DNA of 7,013 nucleotides from an uncultured Rhodospirillales bacterium (lineage in GTDB: Bacteria > Pseudomonadota > Alphaproteobacteria > Acetobacterales > Acetobacteraceae): assembly GCA_903904805.1 (NCBI GenBank), contig CAIVDX010000465.1, positions 1 through 7,013 on the forward strand. Reading direction: 5' to 3'. The notes under the pieces are model-generated. The model had not been told where the DNA came from. It saw only the letters and a program-made list of their open reading frames with translations, and searched no databases. The position numbers and the translations under genes are program-made. Positions 1 to 6,131 of this stretch are shown here, piece by piece; within the stretch, counting starts at the first letter, position 1; each line of letters starts with the position of its first letter.

Positions 1-378
1 GGTGCGGCCGAGCGCGGCGTGGCCCTGCGGGTGGTGGATGACCAGATCGGCTGCCCCACCGCCTGCCCCGCGCTCGCCCGGACCATCCTCGAGGTGCTGC
101 GCCAACTGCAAGGTGCGCCTGGCGGTGTGGTGCATGCGTGCGGCACTGGCTTCACCAGCTGGCACGGCTTTGCCGAGGCGATCTTCGCCTCCGCCGCGCG
201 CTATGGCCGCCCGGTGCCGCCGGTCGCGCCGATCCGCACCAGCGACTGGCCGACACCCACCCGCCGGCCGCCGGACTCCCGGCTGGATTGCTCGCTGTTG
301 CAGGCACGGTTTGGGCAGGTGATGCCGGATTGGTTGGTCAGCCTGAACGAGGTCGTTGATCAGGTGTTCGGTACCTAG
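1..378 (+). CDS. rfbD: dTDP-4-dehydrorhamnose reductase, C-terminal part (gene starts before the window)
   Basis: The frame is open from base 1 and ends at TAG 376-378, leaving 125 residues of the C-terminal part. RfbD (RmlD) is the NADPH-dependent short-chain dehydrogenase/reductase that makes dTDP-L-rhamnose, a cytoplasmic precursor for O-antigen and exopolysaccharide. Visible hallmarks are LRVVDDQIGCPT near the left edge (family pattern VxDQxGxPT), a GxTSWxxFAxAIF segment in the middle, and the C-terminal block PPDSRLDCSLL followed by FGQVMPDWLVSL, which matches the usual RPxNSRLDxxKL...LPDW ending. The catalytic YxxxK and the Rossmann glycine motif would lie upstream and cannot be checked. 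It is probably the last gene of an rfb/rml cluster, because the next gene on this strand starts about 260 nt later and belongs to sulfate activation. Repeat copy A begins within a few bases of the stop. Family assignment is firm; the exact symbol rests on the C-terminus only. Confidence 0.85.
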   Translation, partial: GAAERGVALRVVDDQIGCPTACPALARTILEVLRQLQGAPGGVVHACGTGFTSWHGFAEAIFASAARYGRPVPPVAPIRTSDWPTPTRRPPDSRLDCSLLQARFGQVMPDWLVSLNEVVDQVFGT

Positions 379-380
379 AA

Positions 381-433
381 AACAAGCGCTTCTTTTTTTG
401 AGAAAGAGGGGCAAGATACTTTTGAAATCTTGC
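381..433. repeat. Gene-end hairpin repeat, copy A
   Basis: This AT-rich patch in otherwise GC-rich DNA starts 3 nt after the rfbD stop. It holds two hairpins. The first is CTTCTTT (389-395) with AAAGAGG (403-409), which pairs fully in RNA if one G-U pair is allowed. The second is GCAAGAT (411-417) with ATCTTGC (427-433), a perfect 7-bp stem with a 9-nt loop. The 14 bases AAGCGCTTCTTTTT are identical to copy C read on the minus strand, and the two-hairpin plan matches copy B. It may help end or protect the rfbD transcript, but no T-tract follows the second stem on the plus strand. Confidence 0.75.
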
Positions 434-640
434 TGCGGGGATGCGTCTCGGCTTGGCTGTCATGCGGTCGGGGCGGGGGATGGGGGATCGACCCAAAACG
501 GCGTGCGCGGCGGAAAGATGTTGCCCTGGCGGCGGGTTTGGAGAGAAATCTTCTGCTAGGGCGGAAAAGCCGCCGCAATCACGGCTTGCGAGCGGCGACA
601 CTCTTCCCTAGGTCAAAACTCCCGACCGAGAGAGACCAGC
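434..640 (+). promoter_or_regulatory. cysD leader region with two mutually exclusive hairpins
   Basis: No gene is supported between repeat A and cysD. The clearest structure is at 569-596: GCCGCCGCAA (569-578) pairs with TTGCG-A-GCGGC (586-596), a 10-bp stem with a single bulged A at 591 and a 7-nt loop. An overlapping alternative pairs GGCGG (560-564) with CCGCC (570-574), so the two cannot form together. The larger hairpin ends 44 nt before the cysD start and has no T-tract, so it is not an intrinsic terminator. A leader that switches between two folds is one reading; chance pairing in GC-rich DNA is another. I see no riboswitch consensus I recognise and no convincing promoter. A purine-rich Shine-Dalgarno-like stretch, GAGAGAG, lies at 628-634. 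Confidence 0.4.
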
Positions 641-1546
641 TTGCAACACCGCGCCAACCATCTCGACTGGCTCGAGAATGAGAGCATCCACATCATCCGC
701 GAGGTGGTCGCGGAATGCCGCGCGCCGGTGTTCCTCTACTCCATTGGCAAGGACAGCTCGGTCCTGCTGCATCTGATGCGCAAGGCCTTCCACCCGGCAC
801 CGCCGCCATTCCCGCTGCTGCATGTCGATACCGGTTGGAAATTCCGTGAGATGCTCAGCTTTCGCGATGACATCGTGAAGAGGCTCGATCTCAGGCTGAT
901 CGTGCACACCAACGAGGAGGGCCGCGCGGCGGGCGTCAACCCATTCGACCATGGCGCGGCGTTCTACACCCACGCCATGAAGACCGAGCCGCTGAAACAG
1001 GCTTTGGCACATTATGGCTTCGATGCCGCCTTCGGTGGCGCGCGGCGCGATGAGGAGAAATCGCGCGCCAAGGAACGCGTGTTCTCCTTCCGCAACCCCG
1101 CCCAGCAATGGGACCCGAAGAATCAGCGCCCCGAATTCTGGCGTCTGTATAACGGCCGCATCAATCCGGGCGAGAGCCTGCGGGTGTTTCCGCTGTCGAA
1201 CTGGACCGAGCTCGATATCTGGCAATACATCCTGCGGGAGACCATCGATCTCGTGCCACTCTATTTCGCGGCTGAGCGCCCAACCGTGGTGCGCGACGGC
1301 TCGCTGATCGTGGTGCATGACGAGCGCATGCGTCTGGAGCCTGGCGAGAAGCCGGTGATGCGTAAGGTGCGTTTTCGCTCGATCGGCTGCTACCCGCTCA
1401 CCGCGGCGATCGAGTCCGACGCAGAGACGTTGGAGGAGGTGGTGGCGGAGACGCTGGGTTTGCGCACATCCGAGCGCGGCGGCCGGCTGATCGATCGCGA
1501 TGAGGCGGACAGCATGGAGAAGAAGAAGCGCGAGGGGTATTTCTGA
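641..1546 (+). CDS. cysD: Sulfate adenylyltransferase subunit 2 (ATP sulfurylase small subunit)
   Basis: CysD adenylylates sulfate with ATP to give adenosine 5'-phosphosulfate (APS), working in the cytoplasm as a complex with the GTPase CysN. The 301-residue product matches the usual full length (about 302). The PP-loop ATP-binding motif SIGKDSS is at residues 34-40, HVDTGWKFREM at 61-71, and the family signature GGARRDEEKSRAKER at 132-146; FPLSNWTELDIWQYI and a C-terminal SMEKKKREGYF are also typical. The start is TTG at 641: there is no upstream in-frame start, the first internal ATG is at residue 46 beyond the PP-loop, and residues from about 8 on (LDWLENESIHIIREV) already align with family N-termini. 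GAGAGAG at 628-634 is the likely ribosome binding site. The stop TGA shares its A with the ATG of cysNC. The rhizobial homologue NodP is nearly identical in family terms, so the physiological role depends on downstream genes not seen here. Confidence 0.95.
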   Translation: MQHRANHLDWLENESIHIIREVVAECRAPVFLYSIGKDSSVLLHLMRKAFHPAPPPFPLLHVDTGWKFREMLSFRDDIVKRLDLRLIVHTNEEGRAAGVNPFDHGAAFYTHAMKTEPLKQALAHYGFDAAFGGARRDEEKSRAKERVFSFRNPAQQWDPKNQRPEFWRLYNGRINPGESLRVFPLSNWTELDIWQYILRETIDLVPLYFAAERPTVVRDGSLIVVHDERMRLEPGEKPVMRKVRFRSIGCYPLTAAIESDAETLEEVVAETLGLRTSERGGRLIDRDEADSMEKKKREGYF

Positions 1547-3441
1547 TGAGCGCCACCACAGGCACGCGCGTCTCGGTTGACGAGGTTGCCGCCAGTGCCG
1601 CCGGCGGCACGCTGCGCTTTTTGACCTGTGGCAGCGTGGACGACGGCAAATCCACGCTGATCGGCCGGCTGCTGCATGACCGCAAATTGTTGCCCGATGA
1701 CCAGGTGGCAGCACTTGCGCGGGATTCGGCCAGGCATGGCACCGCTGGCAAGGATCTGGATTTTGCGCTGCTGGTCGATGGCCTGGCCGCCGAGCGCGAG
1801 CAGGGCATCACCATCGATGTCGCCTGGCGCTTTTTCGCCACGCCGGCACGGCGTTTCATCGTCGCCGACTGCCCGGGCCATGAGCAGTACACGCGCAACA
1901 TGGCCTCCGGCGCGGCGAACGCCGATCTGGCCGTGGTGCTGGTCGATGCGCGCGCGGGGATTTTGCGCCAGACGCGGCGGCACAGCTTCATCGCCGCGCT
2001 GATGGGCATTCGCCACATCGTCTTGGCGGTCAATAAGATCGATCTGGTGGATTTCGATCAGACCGTGTTCGATGAGATCAGGCGCGAGTATCTCGCCGCG
2101 GTGGCCGGGCTGGAGTTCGCCACCATTCAGGCGATCCCGCTCTCGGCACGGCATGGCGACAATGTCGCGCAGACCAGCGCGCGCACGCCCTGGTATCGTG
2201 GGCCGAGCCTGATCGCGCATCTGGAATCGCTTGATCTCAGCGCGCCGGTCGATGCCGGGCCGTTCTGCCTGCCGGTGCAATATGTGAATCGCCCGCATGC
2301 TGATTTCCGCGGCTATTGCGGCACCATCGCCGCCGGCCAGGTGCGGGTGGGAGATCGGCTGATGGTTGCCGGCGGCAGTCTGGATGCCACCGTCAGCGAA
2401 GTGATTGCGCATGGCCGCACGGTCGATGTGGCCGGCCGCGGTGATGCGGTCACGCTGCGCATCGCCGAGCAGCGCGACATCTCGCGCGGCGATGTGCTCT
2501 GCGCCGCGGACGCGCCGGCCCGCACCGCCGAGCAGTTCGAGGCGCATCTGCTGTGGCTGTCCGAAACCCCGCTGTTTCCGGGCCGCTCCTATCTGTTCAA
2601 GCTGGGCACACGCACGATCCCAGGCAGTATCTCGCGGCTGCGGCACCGTGTGGAGATCGACAGTTTCGAGAGCGTTCCGGCCGAGCGGCTGGGGATGAAT
2701 GATGTCGGTATGGTCGCGGTGGCGTTGTCCACCTCCGTGCCGCTCGCGCGGTTTGCGGAGTCCCAGGATCTCGGCGGTTTCGTGGTGATCGACCGGCTGA
2801 CCAATGCCACCATCGGCGTGGGCATGGTGCGCGAGATCGCCACCGCGGCGCCGGCGATCGTGTGGCATGAGATGAGCATCGACAAGGCGGCGCGTGCCGC
2901 GCTCAAGGGGCAGCGGCCGGCGGCTTTGTGGTTCACCGGCCTGTCGGGTTCGGGCAAATCCTCGATCGCCAATCTGGTGGAGCGCAAGCTGCACGCGGCC
3001 GGGTATCACAGCTTTATCCTTGATGGCGACAATGTTCGCCATGGTCTCAACCGAGATCTGGGCTTTTCGGAAGCCGACCGGGTGGAAAATATCCGCCGCG
3101 CCGCCGAGGCCGCGCGGTTGATGACCGAGGCGGGGCTCATCGTGCTGGTGTCGTTCATCAGCCCCTATCGCTCCGACCGTGCGGCGGCGCGGGAGCGGTT
3201 CGAGGCGGGCGAGTTCATCGAGGTGTTCATCGACACGCCGGTGGAGGAATGTATCCGCCGTGACCCGAAGGGTCTCTACAAGCGCGCCATCGCGGGCGAG
3301 ATCAAGAATTTCACCGGCGTGAGCGCACCCTACGAGGCGCCGGAGCACCCCGAAATTCGCCTGCGCACTGCTGAAAAAAGCGCGGATGCCCTGGCCGATG
3401 ACGTGATCGCCCACCTGCGCGCCAACGGGTTCATTCGGTAG
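1546..3441 (+). CDS. cysNC: Bifunctional sulfate adenylyltransferase subunit 1 / adenylylsulfate kinase
   Basis: This 631-residue fusion has the CysN GTPase at the N-terminus and APS kinase (CysC) at the C-terminus. CysN uses GTP hydrolysis to drive APS synthesis by CysD; CysC phosphorylates APS to PAPS. In the GTPase domain, the P-loop GSVDDGKST is at residues 29-37, DCPGH at 108-112 and NKID at 163-166; elongation-factor-like beta-barrel domains follow to about residue 440. In the kinase domain the P-loop GLSGSGKS is at 465-472, followed by LDGDNVRHGLNRDLGF and SFISPYRSDR, which carries the active-site serine region. All key motifs are intact in both halves. ATG 1546 overlaps the cysD TGA (TGATG), and GAGGGG at 1532-1537 is a well-placed ribosome binding site, so translation is probably coupled. 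Length is normal for alphaproteobacterial CysNC/NodQ-type fusions. Repeat copy B lies 39 nt past the stop. Confidence 0.96.
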   Translation: MSATTGTRVSVDEVAASAAGGTLRFLTCGSVDDGKSTLIGRLLHDRKLLPDDQVAALARDSARHGTAGKDLDFALLVDGLAAEREQGITIDVAWRFFATPARRFIVADCPGHEQYTRNMASGAANADLAVVLVDARAGILRQTRRHSFIAALMGIRHIVLAVNKIDLVDFDQTVFDEIRREYLAAVAGLEFATIQAIPLSARHGDNVAQTSARTPWYRGPSLIAHLESLDLSAPVDAGPFCLPVQYVNRPHADFRGYCGTIAAGQVRVGDRLMVAGGSLDATVSEVIAHGRTVDVAGRGDAVTLRIAEQRDISRGDVLCAADAPARTAEQFEAHLLWLSETPLFPGRSYLFKLGTRTIPGSISRLRHRVEIDSFESVPAERLGMNDVGMVAVALSTSVPLARFAESQDLGGFVVIDRLTNATIGVGMVREIATAAPAIVWHEMSIDKAARAALKGQRPAALWFTGLSGSGKSSIANLVERKLHAAGYHSFILDGDNVRHGLNRDLGFSEADRVENIRRAAEAARLMTEAGLIVLVSFISPYRSDRAAARERFEAGEFIEVFIDTPVEECIRRDPKGLYKRAIAGEIKNFTGVSAPYEAPEHPEIRLRTAEKSADALADDVIAHLRANGFIR

Positions 3442-3480
3442 TTCGTGGGCTGACTATCAGCGTTACCGCCGGACAGATTC

Positions 3481-3516
3481 AAAAAAAGGAAGGACTTCTT
3501 TTCTGGAGAAAAGAAG
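3481..3516 (-). terminator. Probable intrinsic terminator of fsr, formed by repeat copy B
   Basis: Read on the minus strand, the 9-bp stem 3516-3495 is followed by TCCTTCC and then seven T residues (the A-run 3481-3487 on the plus strand), about 67 nt after the fsr stop. The stem is AT-rich and the T-tract begins 7 nt after it, so it is weaker than a textbook terminator. On the plus strand no T-tract follows either stem, so termination of cysNC here is less clear. Confidence 0.5.
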
Positions 3517-3540
3517 CAAAAGACTTTTATGAGTCTTGGT
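3481..3540. repeat. Gene-end hairpin repeat, copy B
   Basis: The repeat sits in the 142-nt gap between convergent cysNC and fsr. It has a perfect 9-bp stem, CTTCTTTTC (3495-3503) with GAAAAGAAG (3508-3516) around TGGA, and a second perfect 6-bp stem, AAGACT (3520-3525) with AGTCTT (3532-3537). The arrangement of a CTTCTTTT-type stem beside a smaller AAGAYT/ARTCTT stem parallels copy A, although the smaller stem differs in sequence while keeping its pairing. Confidence 0.8.
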
Positions 3541-3583
3541 GTGGTGGCGCGGGAACTCGGTGGCTGAGACAGGCTCGCGTGAG

Positions 3584-4834
3584 TCAGGCTCGGGCGCGGG
3601 TGTTGGTGCGCGGCAGCAGGACGGCGAGCAGGCCGATGGCGGGCAGGAAGGCGCAGACGCCGTAGACATATTCGATGCCTTTGATGTCGGCGAGTTCGCC
3701 CAGGGCGGCGGCGCCCAGCGCGCTGATGCCGAAGGCCAGGCCGAAGAACAGGCCGGCGATCAGGCCGACCTTTCCGGGCACCAGCTCCTGCGCATAGACC
3801 AGGATCGCTGAGAAGGCGGCGGAGATCACCACGCCGATGATCATCACCAGGATGATCGAGCCGGTGAGGCCCGCGTAGGGCAGCATCAGCGTGAAGGGCA
3901 GCGCGCCGAGGATCGAGCCCCAGATCACATATTTGCGGCCGATCCGGTCGCCGATCGGGCCGCCGGCGAAGGTGCCCACCGCGCAGGCGGCGAGATAGAC
4001 GAACAGCACCAGCTGCGCGTCGCGCACCGAAATGCCGAACTTCTCGATCATGTAGAACGTCATGTAGGTGGACAGGCTTGAGGTGTAGACGAATTTCGAC
4101 ACCAGCAGCATGAACAGCACGCCGATCGCCAGCATCACCGTCTTGCGCGGCAGCACCGCCACATTGGCCACCGCGCGCACTGCTTTCGGGCGGCGATTGG
4201 CGGAGTACCACACGCTCACCCGGCTCAGCACCGCGATCGCCAGCAGGGCCACGATCGAGAACCAACCGATCGAGGCCTGGCCGAAGGGCAGCACGATGAA
4301 GGCGGCGAGCAGCGGACCGGCCGCGGAGCCGGCATTGCCGCCGACCTGGAAGATCGACTGCGCCAGGCCATGCTTGCCGCCTGACGCCAGGCGCGCGATG
4401 CGCGACGCCTCCGGATGGAAGACCGACGAACCAAGACCCACCATGCCGGCGGCGAACAGCACGTGGGCCAGGCTGTCTGCGGTGGCGAGCAGGATCAGGC
4501 CGATGAGTGTGAACACCATGCCGATCGGCAGCGCCCAGGGCTTGGGCTTCTGGTCGCCCAGATAGCCGATCAGCGGCTGCAGCAGCGAGGCGCAGCCCTG
4601 GAAGGTGAGGGTGATCAGCCCAACCTCGGAGAAATCGAGCGCGAGCCTGTCCTTCAGCATCGGGTAGATGGAGGGGACGAGCGACTGGATGACGTCGTTC
4701 AGGAAATGCGACAGGCCGAGGCAGGCAAGGATCGAGAAAGCGGTGCCGGCCGCCGCGGCGTTGGCAGGAGTGGGGGCTGACGCGGCGGCGGACGGCGACG
4801 TGGCGTCGATGGTCGGTGCGACACTCTGCTGCAT
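3584..4834 (-). CDS. fsr: Fosmidomycin-resistance-type MFS efflux transporter
   Basis: This is an inner-membrane drug:proton antiporter of the major facilitator superfamily, 416 residues long, with about 12 hydrophobic membrane segments after an Ala/Pro/Ser-rich cytoplasmic N-terminus of roughly 30 residues. It closely resembles E. coli Fsr as I recall it: LSHFLNDVIQSLVPSIYP at 41-58, ITLTFQ then LLQPLIGYLGD at 84-94, GLGSSVFHPEASR at 133-145, SGGKHGLAQSIFQVGGN at 151-167, GGPIGDRIGRKYVIWGSILG at 291-310, and FSAILVYAQELVPG at 341-354. The loop motif GDRIGRK is the MFS motif A of the second half. ATG 4834 is preceded by AAGGGGA (minus strand, 4850-4844). The kinase-like gene ends 96 nt upstream on the same strand; no strong promoter is obvious in that gap. 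Fsr relatives export several compounds, so the natural substrate is not fixed by homology. Its neighbours do not suggest one. Confidence 0.9.
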   Translation of the reverse strand: MQQSVAPTIDATSPSAAASAPTPANAAAAGTAFSILACLGLSHFLNDVIQSLVPSIYPMLKDRLALDFSEVGLITLTFQGCASLLQPLIGYLGDQKPKPWALPIGMVFTLIGLILLATADSLAHVLFAAGMVGLGSSVFHPEASRIARLASGGKHGLAQSIFQVGGNAGSAAGPLLAAFIVLPFGQASIGWFSIVALLAIAVLSRVSVWYSANRRPKAVRAVANVAVLPRKTVMLAIGVLFMLLVSKFVYTSSLSTYMTFYMIEKFGISVRDAQLVLFVYLAACAVGTFAGGPIGDRIGRKYVIWGSILGALPFTLMLPYAGLTGSIILVMIIGVVISAAFSAILVYAQELVPGKVGLIAGLFFGLAFGISALGAAALGELADIKGIEYVYGVCAFLPAIGLLAVLLPRTNTRARA

Positions 4835-4908
4835 GGCCGGAATTCCCCTTCGATACCCCTACATAGCGGCAGAGATGGCCGGGAAAAGAGCGCCGGACAT
4901 GCATGGCT

Positions 4909-4928
4909 GCCGCCCGGTGGCGCGCGGC
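4909..4928 (-). other. GC-rich hairpin after the kinase-like gene
   Basis: Directly after the stop at 4931 on the minus strand, GCCGC pairs with GCGGC (4928-4924 with 4913-4909), with one mismatch and two further pairs inside. There is no T-tract behind it, so it may stall polymerase or slow exonucleases but is not an intrinsic terminator. Read-through into fsr is possible. Confidence 0.3.
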
Positions 4929-4930
4929 CC

Positions 4931-5662
4931 TCAGGCGGCGGCAGTATCGATTCGGCGAGTGGCGGGGAAGGCGAGTGCCACGCGGTTGCCGGCGCGTTCG
5001 GCGGAGGTGAGGCAGAGGCTGCCGCCATGCGCCTCCATCAGCCGGCGTGACATCGCAAGGCCCAGCGACAGGCCGCGGCGGTCGTCCGCCCCACCGGTGC
5101 CGATGCCGGCGCCAGGGAGCAGGCTGCCTTCGTCCTGGATGACAAGATCGAGCCAGCCGGGCCGGGTCTCGATGCTGACATCGATCCAGCCGCCGGCCTG
5201 GGTCAGGCGGGTGGCGTTGAACAGCACGCGCTGGATGATGTGCGACAGCGCCCGGCGGTCGGCGAGCAGAACCAGCGATGCGATGGGCGGGGTGGTGCGA
5301 ATATGGCGGCGCATCGGGCCGAGCAGCACGTCCAGCCCCTCGATGGCGGTGGCGAGGAGCGGGGCGATGGCCACGGGTTCGTCTGCCAGGATGGGGTGGC
5401 GGTCAGTGCTCGCGGCGTCGTGCAGGTCGTCGGCGAGCTGGATGAGCTGCAATGCGGCCATGCGGATCCCAATGGCGGCGTTGGCGACGGCGGGGATGTT
5501 CGCGAGCTGTTCGGCCTCGGCCAGCAGGGCGATGGCGGGGGCGCGCAGTTCGAGTGCGCCGGCCCGCATATCCGCGGTGAGATCTGCCGCCGGGGCGGCG
5601 CTGGGTCGGCAGAGATCAGCAAGGCGTTGCATCACGCCTTGATAGCCCAGCTTCGCCAACAC
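4931..5662 (-). CDS. Small soluble histidine-kinase-like protein with a degenerate H-box
   Basis: The 243-residue product has the plan of a minimal sensor kinase core (DHp then HATPase_c) with no membrane segment and no input domain. The ATPase half looks complete: an N-box-like QRVLFNATRLT with N149, a G1-like VIQDEGS with D177 and G179, and a G2-like GLSLGLAMSRRL (197-208) followed by EAHGGSL. The DHp half has two predicted helices, but where kinases have SHELRTP this has ALELRAP (36-42), so leucine 37 (codon 5554-5552, CTC) takes the place of the phosphorylated histidine. A second helix, MAALQLIQLADDLHDAAS (68-85), lies at the usual distance. The start shown is GTG 5662, the longest choice; no clear ribosome binding site precedes it. 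ATG 5632, with AAGG just upstream, is a credible alternative and keeps all motifs. It lies 47 nt after rpmB on the same strand with no terminator between, so cotranscription is likely. It could be a pseudokinase, an anti-sigma-like ATPase or a phosphotransfer scaffold; no function is assigned. Confidence 0.75.
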   Translation of the reverse strand: MLAKLGYQGVMQRLADLCRPSAAPAADLTADMRAGALELRAPAIALLAEAEQLANIPAVANAAIGIRMAALQLIQLADDLHDAASTDRHPILADEPVAIAPLLATAIEGLDVLLGPMRRHIRTTPPIASLVLLADRRALSHIIQRVLFNATRLTQAGGWIDVSIETRPGWLDLVIQDEGSLLPGAGIGTGGADDRRGLSLGLAMSRRLMEAHGGSLCLTSAERAGNRVALAFPATRRIDTAAA

Positions 5663-5709
5663 GGTGTTAATGGACCAACGGCCGATCAGGCCAGCCGGGC
5701 CGCGTCGGC

Positions 5710-6018
5710 TCAGGCCTGGGCGGCCGCGGCGTCGCGCTTGACCTTGGCGCGGGCAATGCGGCGCTTCAGCGTCTGTGCGTCTTCCGGCAGATCACGGTTC
5801 GGCGTGGTCAGCAGGAAGGCGTCGATGCCACCGTTATGCTCGATCGTGCGGATCGCGCGGGTGGACAGGCGCAGGCGGATGGAGGTGCCCAGCGTGTCGG
5901 ACAGCAGCGACGTGACCTGCAGGTTGGGCAGGTAACGGCGGCGGCTTTTGTTGTTGGCGTGGCTGACGTTGTTGCCGGTCAGCACGCCCTTGCCGGTGAT
6001 CTGGCAGCGGCGGGACAT
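5710..6018 (-). CDS. rpmB: 50S ribosomal protein bL28
   Basis: bL28 is a small basic protein of the large ribosomal subunit. The 102-residue product begins MSRRCQITGKGVLTGNNVSH, continues NNKSRRRYLPNLQ, and has TIEHNGGIDAFLL; the length (longer than the 78 residues of E. coli) and the Arg/Lys/Ala-rich C-terminal extension fit the alphaproteobacterial form. It has a single cysteine, so it is the zinc-free type. The frame opens up to 6045, but the family start is ATG 6018: it begins exactly with the conserved MSRRC and has a GAGGTG ribosome binding site (6030-6025) six bases upstream. A promoter at 6088-6116 and a hairpin at 6044-6075 precede it. The kinase-like gene follows 47 nt downstream. 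Confidence 0.96.
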   Translation of the reverse strand: MSRRCQITGKGVLTGNNVSHANNKSRRRYLPNLQVTSLLSDTLGTSIRLRLSTRAIRTIEHNGGIDAFLLTTPNRDLPEDAQTLKRRIARAKVKRDAAAAQA

Positions 6019-6043
6019 GGGAAGCACCTCGGGTCGCGAAGAC

Positions 6044-6075
6044 AAAAAGGAGGCCCCTGCCGGGTGGCGGGGGCC
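6044..6075 (-). terminator. Terminator-like hairpin in the rpmB leader (possible attenuator)
   Basis: On the minus strand GGCCCC (6075-6070) pairs with GGGGCC (6057-6052), then after one mismatch GCC (6068-6066) pairs with GGC (6061-6059) around a 4-nt loop; TCC and five T residues follow (6051-6044). This has the form of an intrinsic terminator. It ends only 25 nt before the rpmB ATG, leaving no room for a promoter behind it, so rpmB transcription has to pass through it. It could end transcripts from the small upstream ORF, attenuate rpmB, or protect the rpmB 5' end. Confidence 0.6.
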
Positions 6076-6087
6076 CTGGAAAGCGGG

Positions 6088-6116
6088 CTTATCGCGCCTG
6101 ACGGGGTGTCAGTCAA
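6088..6116 (-). promoter_or_regulatory. Predicted rpmB promoter
   Basis: On the minus strand TTGACT (6116-6111; five of six bases match the -35 consensus) is separated by exactly 17 nt from GATAAG (6093-6088; four of six match the -10). Transcription would start near 6081, just before the hairpin at 6075. The spacer and -35 edge contain an inverted repeat, CTGAC (6112-6108) with GTCAG (6102-6098), that could be an operator. Confidence 0.6.
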
Positions 6117-6131
6117 CCGCGATATGACGGT

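Noticed and set aside
521..549. TTGCCC with a -10-like AGAAAT as a cysD promoter
   Set aside because: The -35 is partial and the -10 matches only three of six consensus bases; too weak to call.
338..601. Minus-strand 87-residue frame across the rfbD-cysD gap
   Set aside because: It runs through repeat copy A and the end of rfbD; its product is low-complexity, with Lys/Phe-rich residues coming from the repeat, and no ribosome binding site or family resemblance.
1390..3414. Long minus-strand frame (674 residues) opposite cysNC
   Set aside because: It is antisense to a gene with intact motifs throughout; the His/Arg/Gly-rich product is the usual result of GC-rich third positions read in reverse.
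3569..3594. Short direct repeat CAGGCTCG near the fsr stop
   Set aside because: Two 8-base copies at the end of a coding gene, explained by codon use; no wider element.
4856..4885. TATGTA with TTTTCC (minus strand) as an fsr promoter
   Set aside because: Only a loose match in both boxes with a 16-nt spacer; not distinguishable from chance.
3330..4904. Long minus-strand frame (524 residues) overlapping fsr
   Set aside because: It is a shifted frame of fsr, rich in Arg/Pro/His, running through repeat B into cysNC; the fsr frame has clear MFS sequence.
4668..5642. Plus-strand frame of 324 residues opposite fsr and the kinase-like gene
   Set aside because: Ser/Arg/Ala-rich shadow of the opposite strand spanning the ends of two different genes; no recognisable domain.
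6019..6045. Upstream extension of rpmB by nine residues
   Set aside because: The extension covers the ribosome binding site, and the family N-terminus MSRRC begins at 6018.
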